The notes: a model not told the origin generated them from the letters alone. Positions 17,445 to 30,331 are shown, counted from the stretch's first letter. The stretch is DNA of 64,000 nucleotides from MWEH01 sp035409945 (GCA_035409945.1 DAONQC010000005.1:59979-123978), one strand, 5' to 3'. Numbers and translations: made by a program.

Positions 17445-17477
17445 ACACCGCTCCCAAGGTATATTCTTTTCATCTTG

Positions 17478-17507
17478 ATTATATCTTACCTAAAACCTAG
17501 TTGTCTA
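17478..17507 (-). promoter_or_regulatory. Promoter of the GtrA-like gene
   Basis: On the minus strand, TAGACA (17502-17507), an 18-nt spacer and TATAAT (17478-17483), about 35 bp upstream of the start codon. Confidence 0.6.
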
Positions 17508-17562
17508 GAGGCGAAAATACAGAAATTAAATGTATGAAAACAAGGTTTATTATTCACTTTCA

Positions 17563-17640
17563 TTTGCGTGAATGATAGACAGGGACTGAATGAGAGACTA
17601 GCAGTATCTTTCTAGCTGAGATGTAAAACACTAGCCATGA
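17563..17640 (-). repeat. Diverged copy of the beta-mannosidase gene 3' end
   Basis: GTGAATGATAGACA occurs at 17568 and again at 17705 inside the gene tail (137-bp spacing), and similarity extends over ~70 bp with a gap. Read on the minus strand the copy gives SHSVPVYHSRK-stop, against SHPVVLASFVYHSLK-stop in the gene. Confidence 0.78.
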
Positions 17641-17696
17641 GTGTTATAAAAACAGAATATTTGTAACAACTAAAGTTAAGCTTTTATTATGTTGGA

Positions 17697-20201
17697 CTAC
17701 TTGAGTGAATGATAGACAAAAGATGCTAGAACAACTGGATGGGAGGCTATCTTTATCATTTCAAGTCTATCTACAAGTCTACTTCCTCTTGGTTTTATAA
17801 CATTTATGGTTTTCACTGAAAGTGCAGCTTGTATATCTTCTAAAGTCTTGTCTGTTTTAATTGTTATGGTCCTAGTTTCACCTGGATACATATCAAAAAA
17901 GTTATCAGAAAACGGGTTTATTTCTCCAGGGAGTCTTAATTCTACAAATCTAGAAAAACAAGGACTGTTTAGTTCAATTTGGCAAACTTCACCTTCTTTT
18001 TTAATGTCCATAATTTTAACTGGTTCTTTTTCTAGGTGCCTGTTTGATTTTAGATATGTTCTCCTCATAATCTCAATACCATCTTTTTCAAGTATGGTCA
18101 TTATGTATGTATTTTTGCCAAAGTCCAGCTTATTTAAGGGACATTCTTTTATTACGACAGCCTTACCTTTTTCAATTACGAACTCTTTAACTTCCTCTAT
18201 TATTTTACACTTATCTTTTTTATCACCTACACGAATTGTTAGTTTGATTTTTTCGTCAGATAATGTATCGTTAATGCAAACTATCTTAACAACCTTATCA
18301 TCTAAGTATGGGTATGCTACTATCGGCGAAAAGAAGTGTCTTGCCCTATATTGTAATCCTTTATAGTTTCCATAATAGTCAATGCTTGCCCAAGAGTTAA
18401 CGCCCCAACAATCATTTAATTGCCAATAAAGTGCTCCGTTACACTCGCCTTTCATAGACCTCCAACCAAGTGTACCTATCTCCATTGTCTCTGCTTGCAC
18501 ACATTGAGTTAAATAAACATAGTCATCCTTATTTTTCGGAGCATAGAACATTTTATTAACATAATATTTCATTTTAGCATTCCCATGTTCGCATTTTTGG
18601 TGCCTTAACATAATTTTGTTTTCAAGGTCAGCTCCTTCATTTTTTGAAAATATTTCAATAGCATTGAGCGTTGGCATTGATTGCATTCCAAACTCAGAAC
18701 AGAATCTTGTTCTTCTTTTGTTGTAATAAGTAGGGTCTAGAAGTCCGTGCCATACTGCCCATAAATGGGTATCTCCACGACTGTCATCGTCTACACCTTT
18801 TAGAAAAACTCCACTACTTGGTGATGATGCCCAGTATGGTGTAACTGTATCTAATTTAGCAAGTTCAGTTGGCACTATTTCATAGAAAAATGTTTCATAT
18901 TCACTTAGTAGTTTTTGCCTATTTTCTATCCAGCTATCACTAAGAGACTCCATCTCGTTATTTCCGCACCAGATTGCAAGTGATGCTCTATGGCGTAATC
19001 TTTTTACATTATCTTTTAATTCTTGGATAGTTGATGCCAAAAAGTCCTCTCTTAATAAATCATATGCAGCACACGCAAATGGTAAATCCTGCCATACTAA
19101 AATCCCATACTTATCACAAAGATCATAAAATGTTTCAGTTTCATAATATCCACCGCCCCAAACTCTAAGCATATTCATATTAGCTTTCTTTGCATCTAAA
19201 ATAATCTTCTCGAGTTCTTCTTTAGTAGTTTTGGAAACAAAGATATCTGAAGGGATCCAGTTTGCACCTTTTGCAAATATGCGTTCACCGTTTATGATAA
19301 AACAAAAGTCTTCTCCAAAATCATCTTCTTTCCTATACAGTTCGATTGTCCTTAGCCCAATCTTTTTAGTTATTTCATCCAATACTTCATCAGATTGGGG
19401 ATTATATAACGAGATTGTAATTTCATATAACGGTTGATCTCCCAGCCCACTACACCACCAAAGCTCAGGATTTTCTATTGCGCATTTACCAATACCACCA
19501 TCAAATTTAATCTCTAACTTTTCATTACTAGGTGTAGTTACGGTTCCTTTATATACCCCATCACCCTTTTCATCTTTTAATGTAAATTTTAATTCTACTC
19601 TTTTATCTAAATGGTTTTGGGTAACAATGAAATCGCTAATACGGTTATCGTATGTCAAAATATATGTATCTCTTGTCAATCCACAAGAAATGAACGTAGG
19701 ACCCCAGTCCCAGCCGAAATGATATTGAGGAAATCTTACATGAGGATTTCCGTGTATGCCTAAACTACGCTTTGGAAGTTTAAACTGTTCTTGATACTTA
19801 GCAATTTTATCGTGAGGGGGCTCAAACACTATTCTAATGCTATTTTTGCCTACAGTTACAAATCTTTTGATGTCAAACTCATATATAATGTGAGCGCTTA
19901 CTGTTTCACCCACTAGCTCGCCGTTTATATAGATGGTTGCTAAAGTATCTATTTGCTCAAACACAAGTATTAGATTATCTTTAGCAATCTCTTCTTCAGA
20001 TATTTTAAAGTCTCTACAAAACTCCCATCTCTTTTCTGAAATCCACTGTAATTTACCTTCATTATCTTCTATTATTGGGTCGTCTATTATCCCTGCCTTA
20101 TGAAGACCTACATAGTTACAAGACGGCATCAAAATATCACAAGACTCCTCACCATCTAAGTTTTTAAGTTTCCAAATTCCATTTAAATCAATTTTTTTCA
20201 T
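17697..20201 (-). CDS. Beta-mannosidase, glycoside hydrolase family 2
   Basis: This ~834-residue enzyme has GH2 organisation: sugar-binding jelly roll (1-190, with FGWDWGP near 167), Ig-like domain, TIM barrel (~300-600) and C-terminal beta domains. The acid/base is Glu420 in WCGNNE and the nucleophile is Glu507 in FCSEFGMQS (numbered from an upstream in-frame ATG). The GNNE and SEFGxQS forms are typical of beta-mannosidases. It removes terminal beta-1,4-mannose from manno-oligosaccharides or N-glycan cores. There is no signal peptide, so it is cytoplasmic and needs a transporter. The ATG at 20201 is preferred because AGGTGG lies 8 nt upstream; one at 20213 is also possible. A cre-like site lies ~40 bp upstream and a copy of its 3' end lies downstream. 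Confidence 0.88.
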   Translation of the reverse strand: MKKIDLNGIWKLKNLDGEESCDILMPSCNYVGLHKAGIIDDPIIEDNEGKLQWISEKRWEFCRDFKISEEEIAKDNLILVFEQIDTLATIYINGELVGETVSAHIIYEFDIKRFVTVGKNSIRIVFEPPHDKIAKYQEQFKLPKRSLGIHGNPHVRFPQYHFGWDWGPTFISCGLTRDTYILTYDNRISDFIVTQNHLDKRVELKFTLKDEKGDGVYKGTVTTPSNEKLEIKFDGGIGKCAIENPELWWCSGLGDQPLYEITISLYNPQSDEVLDEITKKIGLRTIELYRKEDDFGEDFCFIINGERIFAKGANWIPSDIFVSKTTKEELEKIILDAKKANMNMLRVWGGGYYETETFYDLCDKYGILVWQDLPFACAAYDLLREDFLASTIQELKDNVKRLRHRASLAIWCGNNEMESLSDSWIENRQKLLSEYETFFYEIVPTELAKLDTVTPYWASSPSSGVFLKGVDDDSRGDTHLWAVWHGLLDPTYYNKRRTRFCSEFGMQSMPTLNAIEIFSKNEGADLENKIMLRHQKCEHGNAKMKYYVNKMFYAPKNKDDYVYLTQCVQAETMEIGTLGWRSMKGECNGALYWQLNDCWGVNSWASIDYYGNYKGLQYRARHFFSPIVAYPYLDDKVVKIVCINDTLSDEKIKLTIRVGDKKDKCKIIEEVKEFVIEKGKAVVIKECPLNKLDFGKNTYIMTILEKDGIEIMRRTYLKSNRHLEKEPVKIMDIKKEGEVCQIELNSPCFSRFVELRLPGEINPFSDNFFDMYPGETRTITIKTDKTLEDIQAALSVKTINVIKPRGSRLVDRLEMIKIASHPVVLASFVYHSLK

Positions 20202-20239
20202 TTCTCCATCCACCTTTTAATTACTGTGTTTAAAATCAT

Positions 20240-20254
20240 TGTAAGCGTAATTGT
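20240..20254. promoter_or_regulatory. Possible catabolite-control (cre-like) site upstream of the beta-mannosidase
   Basis: TTGTAAGCGTAATTG fits most of the low-GC Gram-positive cre consensus WTGNAANCGNWNNCW but fails at the last C. Its place ~40 bp upstream of a sugar-hydrolase gene is apt. It overlaps the degenerate tandem repeats of this gap, so chance is possible. Confidence 0.3.
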
Positions 20255-20550
20255 TATATAGTCTAGGCCTTAATCTATCTGCGACTGTTATACAGTGTTA
20301 ATTTTGATATATTGTCTTTATGAGACGGCTAGAGGGCTTTATTGCACTATCCACGACTGTTATATAGCGTTAGGGGCTTGCTCTGTTCGCCTTTATGAGT
20401 CCGCCAGCCTTGCTTGCGCTATCTGAGACATTTATGTAGTGATAGACTGCTATTTCCCTTCCCCACATTCTTTCTTACGCTATCTAAGACAGTTAATTGG
20501 GTCCTTATCTCCTTTTTTAAGCAAATCCTATCTTGCACTACGTGACATTG
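20246..20550. repeat. Degenerate ~60-70-bp tandem repeats between beta-mannosidase and surface-protein genes
   Basis: At least four units share the core CTATCnnnGACTGTTATATAG: GCGACTGTTATACAG (20282), CACGACTGTTATATAG (20352), TGAGACATTTATGTAG (20424) and TAAGACAGTTAATTGG (20485), with CTTTATGAG between some of them. They are non-coding. A clear match to the adjacent gene's 3' end was not found, so this array may have a different origin from the gene-tail copies. Confidence 0.6.
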
Positions 20551-20554
20551 TCTT

Positions 20555-20586
20555 TATTAAAAATGCCACCTATTTAAGTAGCATTT
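20555..20586 (-). terminator. Terminator of the giant surface-protein gene
   Basis: On the minus strand, AAATGCTAC and GTGGCATTT (one G-T pair) enclose a short loop and are followed by a T-rich run. It lies ~35 bp past the stop codon at 20621. Confidence 0.7.
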
Positions 20587-20620
20587 CTAATGTAATTACT
20601 TTATGAGAATTAGCTCGAGG

Positions 20621-23600
20621 TTATCTTAACCATATATACTTTTCTCTTGCTGAAGAAACAGATGCTGATCTTCTTAACCTAGATATTGTAAATATCACAA
20701 GGAATAAGAGAAGAATGCCACCTATTATGTATAGTATGGTGAAGTTTTGATATACTACAATTCTTCCTGCTTCATTTGTCATAAATACTATTTCTCCGTT
20801 AGCCATTTGCGAGTTAGGTATGTCTAGTTTTACGCCACTTTCGGTCAAATAGTATGCTCTTGTAAATGCATTAACCTTAATACTTGAATCAACAAACTTG
20901 ACCTTGTATGTCTCATTTTTGTCATCAGCTTTAATTTCTACCTTGTAAGCCTTCAGCACAACATTGCTTGCATTAAAGACAGCATTATCGCTAGTATTAT
21001 CTACTTCCCCGGCTAAATCAGATATTTCTAGGTAAGTTTCTGGTCCAAAACTACCTTCAACCGTTACGTTTGTTGTATTGTCTTTTGCGGTTATTTCTCC
21101 AACATATACCCTTAGCGCATAAGGTAAATACCTAAATTCATAGTTTTTAGCAATTCCACCTTCGGCTACTACTTGATGTAGTCCAGAAGGATATTTATTT
21201 TTAACTACCACTGGCTTCTTAGTTAAGCTACTCTCGTTTTCGCCGTCAATAAACCCTGAGTACTCAATTGTCCAATTAATTGTTTCGTTTTCCACACCTT
21301 CATCTTCGGTATATACTGAAACATTTAATGTTTTAGGATTGATTGTTAGTGTAGTACTTCCTTCATATCTTACAACATTGTAGTTAGGATTATTGTTAGA
21401 TAAAACTCCTTCGTATCTGCCTACATCCTTTTTCGCACTTGCTCCATCGCCAAAATCAACAGATACAAATCCTTCATCTCCAGTTGCAAGTGAAGAGTAA
21501 TCAAATGTAAGGGTATGAGCTTTACCATCATATGTAACTGGTCTCCCACCACCCGACACTCTTACTATTACATCTTGTGGTTTAACGGTGAACTCTATTT
21601 GGACAGTTTTTGGTAAATAGTTTCTGCTACCTGCAAATTTTACTGTAGCAAAATGCGTTCCTGCTTTAGGCTGTCTACCTTCATACGAATATGAAACTTG
21701 AGCTTGTGCCTTAAAGTCATCGGTAATTAGTCCGTATGCATGTGCTGTATGTCTTGCAAATCTACCATAAATACCTGGTATAGTGCTATCTAGTGATATG
21801 TCTACCTCTGCCTTTTCTATTGTAAAGTTTTGTTCTAGAGTTTTTCTATCTAAATCATCATCGTAATCGACAACAACTTTGTACTCACCTACGTTAACTG
21901 GTAAATCATTAAGTTCTTCTGAAGTTAAAGCATCGAAATATTTAACGGTATAATTATCGGTATATTCTGTAGTTCCTACACCAACAAATATCTCAGGGCT
22001 TATTCCAAGTCCAGTGAATGTGAAAGCCGATCCAGTTATTTCAATTTGTACGCCATCAACAATTTCACAAAGTAAATCTACTATTACAGTCCCATCTCCT
22101 ACAGTGTAATTATTGTTGTTAGTTGCTAGAAGTTTTACATGTATAGTTGTTTCGCCGATTTCAGTACTTGCATATTCAGCTGTATGAGAAATTTCAGCGT
22201 TATCTCCACTAAACAAACCATCTATAGTATAATGCTCGTTAAGTAATAATTTTATTGGTCTATATATGTGAGGCGCTGAAACTGTATATACTTTTTTGGG
22301 GACCATAGTTAATGGCGGGGGACTAATCGTTAAATTCGCAGTCAATTCGGTAAATGGTAAAGTATAGTTCATGCTATTTGAATTAAACATAGCAACTACT
22401 TCTCTAACTCCTACATTAGTGATATTTCCAGCATAATTAACGGTGACTGGTATACCGTCAAATCCAACTGGTAAAACTCCTTCTATTCTTGCTGATTGTG
22501 ATTGCTTATTATATACTTTAGTTTGATTTAAAAATTTGATTTGACTGAAATCATACGCGACTTTTTTAATTGTGAGTGTAGCATTCATTTCTTCTACTTC
22601 ATAATGATTTTCAAAATCACCTGTAAATCTAGCAGCTACAACATATGTCCCAGCATTTTCGTTTTCGTTATTGACATACTCAACTGTTAAACCTTCTGGA
22701 AGATTACCACCTAACAATATTGTTTGAACTTGTCCGTTATAATCAACTATCTTATCTTCAAAGGTTAGACTGCTTGTATTGTAATACGCCTTTTTAATAA
22801 CAAGTCTTGCAATCTTATTCGCTACCGTTTCATAGTTAACTTCATCGCCTATAACCCTAGCAGTAGCCGTGTAAGTTCCAACATTAGTGTACTCGTTGTT
22901 TATATATTCTACAGTCAGTCCAGTTGGTAAACTACCTGCAATTGTAACTGACTTTTTATTCCCGTCATATGTAAATTCCGCATCTGTAAACGTAATCCCA
23001 CTAACATTGTATTTTGCCTTTGCTATGGATATTGAAAACGTTACGCTAGCTTCGTTATAATGATCGGTTTGTGGAACAGATATAGTTATTTCTTTACTAA
23101 GTGAAGATGGAACATTTTTAAATCTGTTATTTGAATAAACAAGCGTTGCTTCGTTATGATTCAAAGTAGCACCAGAATCTACCACCTGTTCATTGCCGTT
23201 ATACACATAATCTTTTACAACATATCTTATATCTATAATAGAGTTTGCTCTTTGTATAACTAGTGTAGCAACCATTACTTTATCGTTATAGTTAACTGAT
23301 GTTAAAGTTGCCTTTATTTGTGTTCCTTCTAAACTAATGCCCGTAACACCGTTTTTAATATATACGATATTTGCTTGGTCTCCTGTATTGTTTGTAGCAT
23401 TTGCAGGGACTATATCAATAACGTTATTTGCACTTGTAGCTATCACTGGTTGATTTAAATTAGAAACATTTAAATACCTGGTTGAACCATCATACACTAC
23501 TGTAGTTCCCTCAAAATATACGCCCAACATATCAGCTTTGTTAATACTAAATGTATTAGAGACATTTGCTGGCACTTCATAGTTGTTTGTATATTCTGTC

Positions 23601-26600
23601 CCACCAACTATTGTAACTGTTGCAGTGTACTCCGCTGCAGCTTCGGTTGGGAGTGTAGTAGAATTATATGCAGTTCCACCGTAAGTATTCCCAGTATACA
23701 CAACTGAAAATCCTTGGCTTGCACTATGACTACCTTGCAGTCCTGAAATTTCAACTGTAGCACCTTGTCCGGTTCTGTTGTAGGTATAATTTGAAGAATT
23801 TGTCCAAGTGTATGTTAAAGCAGCTTTTGCTATGGTGAAACTTTTGTTTATAGATGAGTTATAGTTGCCTTGACCAGTTATCACCAAAGTAGCTTCTCCT
23901 GCATTAATGTTATGCAGGTAACTATTTGTGTAATCAGTGCCAGGAATTAAGTTAATACTCCCAAAACTTACTGCACTTACGGGAGTATGAGCTTCCCCTG
24001 TGTATGTGCCTCCTTGAACATCGGTAAAAGTCAAAGTAGATATATCGCGAGGTGTAATCTCAAATGTTTCAACTCTTTCACCAGAATAGTTGCCAGTTCC
24101 TGTTAACACAATCCTTCCACCTGTATTAACATTGACATTATATTCCGTTGTATATGATACTGTATAATCTGTGATTACAGTCTCTCCCCAATTGAGCTCA
24201 AAAGTTTGAGTAATTTGTACCCCAGTGTATGTCTTAGACACAATACCTGTGACCGTTACATCTGCATCGGAAATATTTTTCCTTGTAATTTCAAATTTTT
24301 CTACACCTCCATTGGTGGCAAATGAAGTGGTATAGTTATTGTTTTCAACTTTAAGCGATACTGATTCAAAGGAATATTTACCCACTTTTTGAACATCGCC
24401 TATCAAAGATCTTGTAAATACAACTACAATCTGCTCCGCATAGCCACCTGTGACAGTTTGTTCAAATATAGGATCATCGGTACCGAATGGCTTTGAGAAA
24501 TTATTAGCAACTACTGATAGATTTAGTGGGTTAATCTTAAATTTATTTTTACCACCGTTTTCGTCAAAAATTAGGTTATAGTTAGTGTTATCTGTCGATA
24601 GCGTTAGTAAATCATAACTTCCTGCATCATTAATGCCTGGAGACGCAGTATCCCTTGTATATGTTATAGTGTATGGAGTATCGTAATATCCAGCTCTTAC
24701 TTCTGTTAGCGTTGGGTCATTTTGACCGTAAATCTTTTCAAAATTCTTTGCTACAACCGAAACATTCCTTTGGTTAATTGTAAACTTATCTTTTCCACCA
24801 TCAGGATCAAATGAAATGGTATAACTTGAATCACTAATTAAAACTTCGGTGAAACTATATGTCCCAACATCTTGTAAAGATGTGTCTCTTTTGTATGTAA
24901 CGGTGTAGGGTTTACTATAATAACCGATAAAAGATTGTGAAAAGCTTGGATCCGGCTCACCATAAATTTTACTAGAAGTTTCAGCAGTTATGGTTATTGC
25001 TCTTGTGTTAATCGTGAATTTATTTAATCCACCATTGGTGTCAAAAGTTATATTATGGTTAGTATCTAGAGTCTCTATACCGGTGAAACTATATGTCCCA
25101 GCTTTTTGATAGCTTTCGCCAGTATTCCTTACATATGTAATCGATATATCTTCATTTTTAGCACCTTTTATGGTGTCTGAGAATTCAGGATCTGACTCAC
25201 CATATGTTTTTTGATATTGCTCAGCTGTTACTTTTTTATTTGCTTTATTAATAGTGAATTTATTTTTTCCACCATTTAACGCAAACTCAACAGTATAGTT
25301 ATTATTCTCAGTTTTTTGACTTACAGAAACAAATGAATATGTGCCTGCGTTATCTAACAAACCATCTGCCCCTAATTCATATACCGCTGTTATTGTTTCT
25401 GTTGATACACCCGTACTAAATTCTTCTTCAAATGCAGGATTGTCTGCACCATATGTTTTTGAAAAGATTCTAGCTGAAACTTTAATATTTTTGGGGAGTA
25501 TTTCAAACATATCAGCACCTTTACCCGATTTAATTTCAGCCGTATAGTTATTGTTATTTAACACTTGTACACTTTCAAAACTATAAAGACCGACATCTTC
25601 TCCTCCATTTCTTGTGTATTTAACTGTAACGGTTTCATCTTCTACTCCAGTTAGAATAACTTCGTTTAAAGCATCGGTTGCACCATACTCTTTAGTTAAA
25701 TAACTTGGAGTAACTTCTATGTTAAACTGGGTAATATAGAAACCTTGCGTCTTAGCTGCTGGTAACTTATAGTTAGAATTATCTATTGTATTTGCTTCTG
25801 CAATGTATTGATTACTACTATAGTGAATAGCGTTTTCTGGATTAGTTTTAACAGTTATATTACAAGTATCGCCAATCACTAAGTTACTAACCGTAGCAGT
25901 TGGACGCTGAGCTTTTCCATTATATGGAAGGCTTAAGTTGGTCCAGGATATCACTATTTCTCTTTCTACTATCTGCACCATACCTAATCCACTATTTTCA
26001 ACCAAACTACAGGTGTAGTTATCATAGGTTTGATTCAATTCTACGTGGGTTATATCGTATGTACCAACAATGTTTTCACCATTTTTAGTGTACTTAACAA
26101 CTATACTTTCACTTAAAATCCCAGTTTGAACTGTTTCTGTTAAATTTAACTCGTCGCCATAAATTCTATCTATTTTCTTGGGACTAACCGCTACATTTAA
26201 TTTCTCAATTATAAATCCTTTAGTATTATCTGCTGGCAATTTATAGTTGTTGTTACCCAAAGAAGAAGCTGTTGCTGTATAACTTCCTGCATTAGTCATT
26301 TCACCCGTTACTGTAACATAACATGTGTCAGCTCCCACGAGATTGTTTGCTGTTGCAGATGGCTTTTGTTTACTGCCAGTATATGTGAATGTAGTGTCTC
26401 CCCAAACAAGCCCAATAGTTCTTGGTATTATCTCAAACCGTTGTGTCCCAGAACCTTCAAGTAAGGTACACTCATAGTTATTGAAAGACCCATTTAATGT
26501 AACTGCATAGATATCGTATTTCCCCACAGTATTATCACCATGCCTACTGTATGTAACATTTATAGTTTCTGAAAGTATGGTGGTAGGTACGGTTGCGTTT

Positions 26601-29600
26601 AGATAAGAAGCATCTGGCTCACCATACTCTTTTTGTATCAAACTAGGAGTAATAACTACTGTATATTTTGCAATAGTAAAATTCTGTGTAACATTTGCTG
26701 GCAGTTTATAGTTATTATTGGTTAATCCAGTTGCAGTGGCTGTATATTGACTAGCGCTATAATCTTTTTTTGCTCCCCCTACAGTTACATCACAATCATC
26801 CCCCTCTTTTAACCCTGTTGCTGTTGCTTCAGGAACTTGATCGGTACCATCATATGTAAAGGTACAATTACCCCAATTTAAACCCACTTCTTTTGCAACA
26901 ATCTGGAATTTATTTGTTCCGCCACCTTCTGCTAAACTACAAGTATAGTTATTAGAAGTTTCAGCTGGATCTAACTGAACATTTGTAATGTTGTAAAATC
27001 CTACATTTTCTGGAGTTGCTGAACTGGTATCCCTAGTGTATATAACTTTGATGGATTCGCCATTTACCGTCGTAGGTTCTGTCACTTTTAAACTATCAGC
27101 ATCACTATAACTGTAAGTTTTTTGTATGACATTTGGCGAAAGCGATACATGATATTGTTTTATTGTGAAGGATTTTTTGATAATACTTTCATCTGTCGGA
27201 AGTTTATAGTTACCATTCTGCAAAGAAGTAGCTGTTGCTGTGTATGGAGTTGGGCTATAATTTACTTGCGCTCCAGTTACAGTAACCCCACAAGTATCAT
27301 CTGGTACTAAGTTCGTGGCCGTAGCGGTTGGTAACTGATTACCGCCAGTATATGTAAAATCAGCATTACCCCAATCTAAACCCACAACCCTTTGAGTTAT
27401 GGTAAACTTGCCATTTCCTGCATTAGCAGCAATAGTTATATTTCCATAGTTATCATTTGTTTCATTTTTTACTGCACTTACTATGTTATATGTTCCTACA
27501 TTATTTCCTTCCGGGCTTCTAGAATATTTTATAGACAAAGTATCATCGTTAAACCCCGTTTCTATCGTAGATACTAAATTATCCACTTCACCATACACTT
27601 TTGATAGTGCTTCAATTTTATCTGCTTGTAGCGTTAGATTTCTAGCTACAACGGTATAGTCGTGTCCTGTGTAAACTACATTGTACACTCCTTGGGGATC
27701 AGATGTGCTTGCAACAGTAATAGGATAAGTACCCACTGAAGATGTCTGACCGAATCCTGCACCACAAGTTAAAGTAACGGTTAAATCATACCCGGACACC
27801 AATCCACTGTTATATGAAGGAGTCATAGCAACAGCAACATCACCATAAGTGTGCTGTAAATTTTGTGGCGCTTCCACTTGTACATCCCTTTTGCTTACAG
27901 TAAATGTAATAGTAGGGAGGGGATTTAAATCTCCAGAAACTGCAATAAATTTATTAGATGAACTAGTTTGATTAGTTGCATACGAATTTTTTAGCGCCAT
28001 GACCACAAATCCACACATATACTGCTGGGTGCCCGATGGCCTTAAAGTTGCCGTGTATGTACCGGGTTTTATCATTCCGCCATTTGTAGATAGTCCAGTC
28101 GCGCTATTATACACAATTTGATTTGATGAGTTTTTAATTTGTACAGAAGCTCCATACCCTTTTGCCGAAGCATCTTCAGGGTTCCTGTCCGCCCATGCAC
28201 CTACACCATGATTATTTAAGTTCAGATCTACGCCCTCTAGACTATTATTGGCATTATCTTGAATTTGTAGGTTGTTTTTGAGATAGTCTACAGCATTATC
28301 TCCCATTTCACTTCCATCAAATATGAAAGTCTTATTAGACGCTGAACCTGTATCCACAACTTTTCCAAGCTGACCTTGTCTGTACACAATGTTCATTTTG
28401 CCAGTACTAGTAAAGGTACTCTTCGTTGTATCTGTGAAATGCCATTTACCTGTAGCATTTCTCATAAAGCATAACCCTTCTAATTTGCCAGGTTTATTTG
28501 GATCAAATAGCCTTCCTGTCTCACCCGTGGTGTTTTCATTATTTCCAATTTGCCCCACAACAGTTTCAGTAGTTCCAGTAAACGGAGCGTTGTAGTAAGT
28601 AACAACATATAAATTACTCGAGCTAGCCCTATTGAAATATATACTATCGATTCTAGCAGTATTTACATTAGTGGTAACTGAGTTATAGTTGTTATAAAAC
28701 GCCTCTCGTCTAACCTGAACCGGAGTTCCAGTTACATACAAACTATCATTATTTGTCCATATAGTGCCCTTTGGATTACCCTTGTGATAATCAAGCCCGT
28801 CAGAGGTTCCATAGTCGTTCCTATAAAATAGATTGCTGACATAAGCATTCCGCGCAACCCTATGACCATTTGGTGTCCAATACCCTTCACCGCCACCAGG
28901 TCCTTCCATCGATTCTAAGCGACCAGTAAAATCGTAATAAAAACCGTCAACTTTTGTAGCCGTTCCACCTTCAACAACCCCGACTGCACCACCTACAAAA
29001 ACATCGGCAGAACCATTGTTGACATTGCCTTTAATCGTCCCAGCACCACTCAAATAACAGCTTTCAACAACCGTCCTTCCCGTAGTATCTCTAACTTCTC
29101 CTATAATTCCGCCTATTGAAGAGTCATAATCTGTTCCAGTAGTATTTGATGTATTATTATTAAGCTCAAACTTTGCCCCTGATTCAACTATTAGTTTACT
29201 ATTCTTAACCTTAGAATTCCCTTCAGCAATTCCGACAAACCCACCTGCACTAGATGCACGGTTCCTTGTACAATGGAAACGTAAATACATCCCCGATGCT
29301 ATCGTTACTGTACAGTTGTCTATAAGCGCATTACTGGCCGCCTTCGACGCTATTACTCCAAAACCTGTCCCATCGCCTGCAGCATCATCGCTAAAACAAG
29401 CGGTCGTACCTTCAATTCTTACATTTAGATTTTTGACCGTCCCTCTTAAAATTCCCACAATTAATCCAGCAGCAAACCAAGCATCATCTTTTGTGGTTGT
29501 CCCCCAAGCATTATAGTTATCGTACGGAAAAGTAATAGTATATCCACAGCCATCTAGCACACCATCAAAAAACCTATCCCCCCAATAATCTTTTCCATAA

Positions 29601-29979
29601 TATCCATTCCAAGAATTATTGTTTCCGCCCTGTATCCATAGCGGAGCAAAGTTTCTATCCATAGTTATGTTTTGGGTTAGATGGAAATTCCCTGTTTTAA
29701 CACCATTGTTGCCAACGTTTCTTAGTTGATGTAAACCATCTTTATTGCTAATAGCAGTAGAGCCCGCAACTGGCTGATATCCTGCCGAGACTTGACCAGG
29801 CATAAAAGATTGGGCGGAACCATCAAATGTTTCGGCGGCTTCGGCTACTTTTGCAGTATTATTTGCCTCCAATGTTGCGACTGTAGGAGGTTTTATAGCT
29901 AAAATTAATACCACTACTAAAACTGCAATGAATGCTAAAAATACCACTGAAATATTTGTTATTTTTTCTTGTAACTCAT
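20621..29979 (-). CDS. Giant MBG-repeat cell-surface protein, frameshifted at its start
   Basis: About 3,110 residues. The open frame alone can begin only at a GTG (29947) with no ribosome binding site and no basic n-region. A proper start lies at ATG 29979, with GGAG 8 nt upstream, giving MSYKKK then a stop. One extra A in the A6 run (29962-29967) would join it to ITNISVVFLAFIAVLVVV, a perfect signal peptide. Residues ~30-400 look like a parallel beta-helix (GGFVGIAEGNSKVKNS, IGGIIGEV). From ~690 on come at least eleven MBG-type beta domains with markers such as KVYGE, KEYGEPD, KTYGESDPEF and KIYGQNDPTL, then YDG-like repeats. A C-terminal membrane helix (ILYIIGGILLLFLVIFTI) ends in a basic tail. 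There is no LPxTG. Role: probably adhesion or a cell-surface stalk. Confidence 0.85.
29962..29967 (-). other. A6 homopolymer at the frameshift point of the surface-protein gene
   Basis: The coding-strand context is AAG AAA AAA TAA. Adding one A, or a -1 slip, converts MSYKKK-stop to MSYKKKITNISVVFLAF. This could be a switch site, a slippage site, a real lesion or an assembly error. Confidence 0.6.
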
Positions 29980-30061
29980 AATAAAAACTCCTATTTGCAA
30001 ACCCAGTCGCTATAGTTTGCTATAATCTACCGCTTTGACCGCCTTATCTTAAATTTAATTT

Positions 30062-30090
30062 GCACGCAAGACATCACGCGTGCGTGCGTG
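30062..30090 (-). promoter_or_regulatory. GC-rich hairpin in the presumed leader of the giant surface-protein gene
   Basis: GCACGCA (30062-30068) pairs with TGCGTGC (30081-30087), and the palindrome CACGCGTG (30075-30082) lies between and overlaps them. It stands out in AT-rich DNA, just downstream of a TATAAA (minus strand, ~30098-30103) and ~85 bp upstream of the ATG. The rest of 29980-30400 shows only promoter-like AT-rich DNA. Confidence 0.45.
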
Positions 30091-30331
30091 TAGTTGTATT
30101 TATAGTACCACACAGACATGTGCAAATCAACAAATGAACTCAAAATCATATCGAATGTAGGTGAAAAAATATAGTAAATTTGATGCTTGAATATTTAAAG
30201 CAAAAGTTTAAGTTGCTTGTCTGCTGTCGTAGTAGGAGAGCGGTATAGGTATGTGTATACGTGTCGCAAAATGAGCGTTTGAATAGTGGTTTTAATTAAA
30301 GTTAAGTGGTGCAAGTGGTTAAGTTGCATGT

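Noticed and set aside
20621..29979. Sortase-anchored (LPxTG) interpretation of the giant surface protein
   Set aside because: The C-terminus has a membrane helix and basic tail but no LPxTG-like motif before it.
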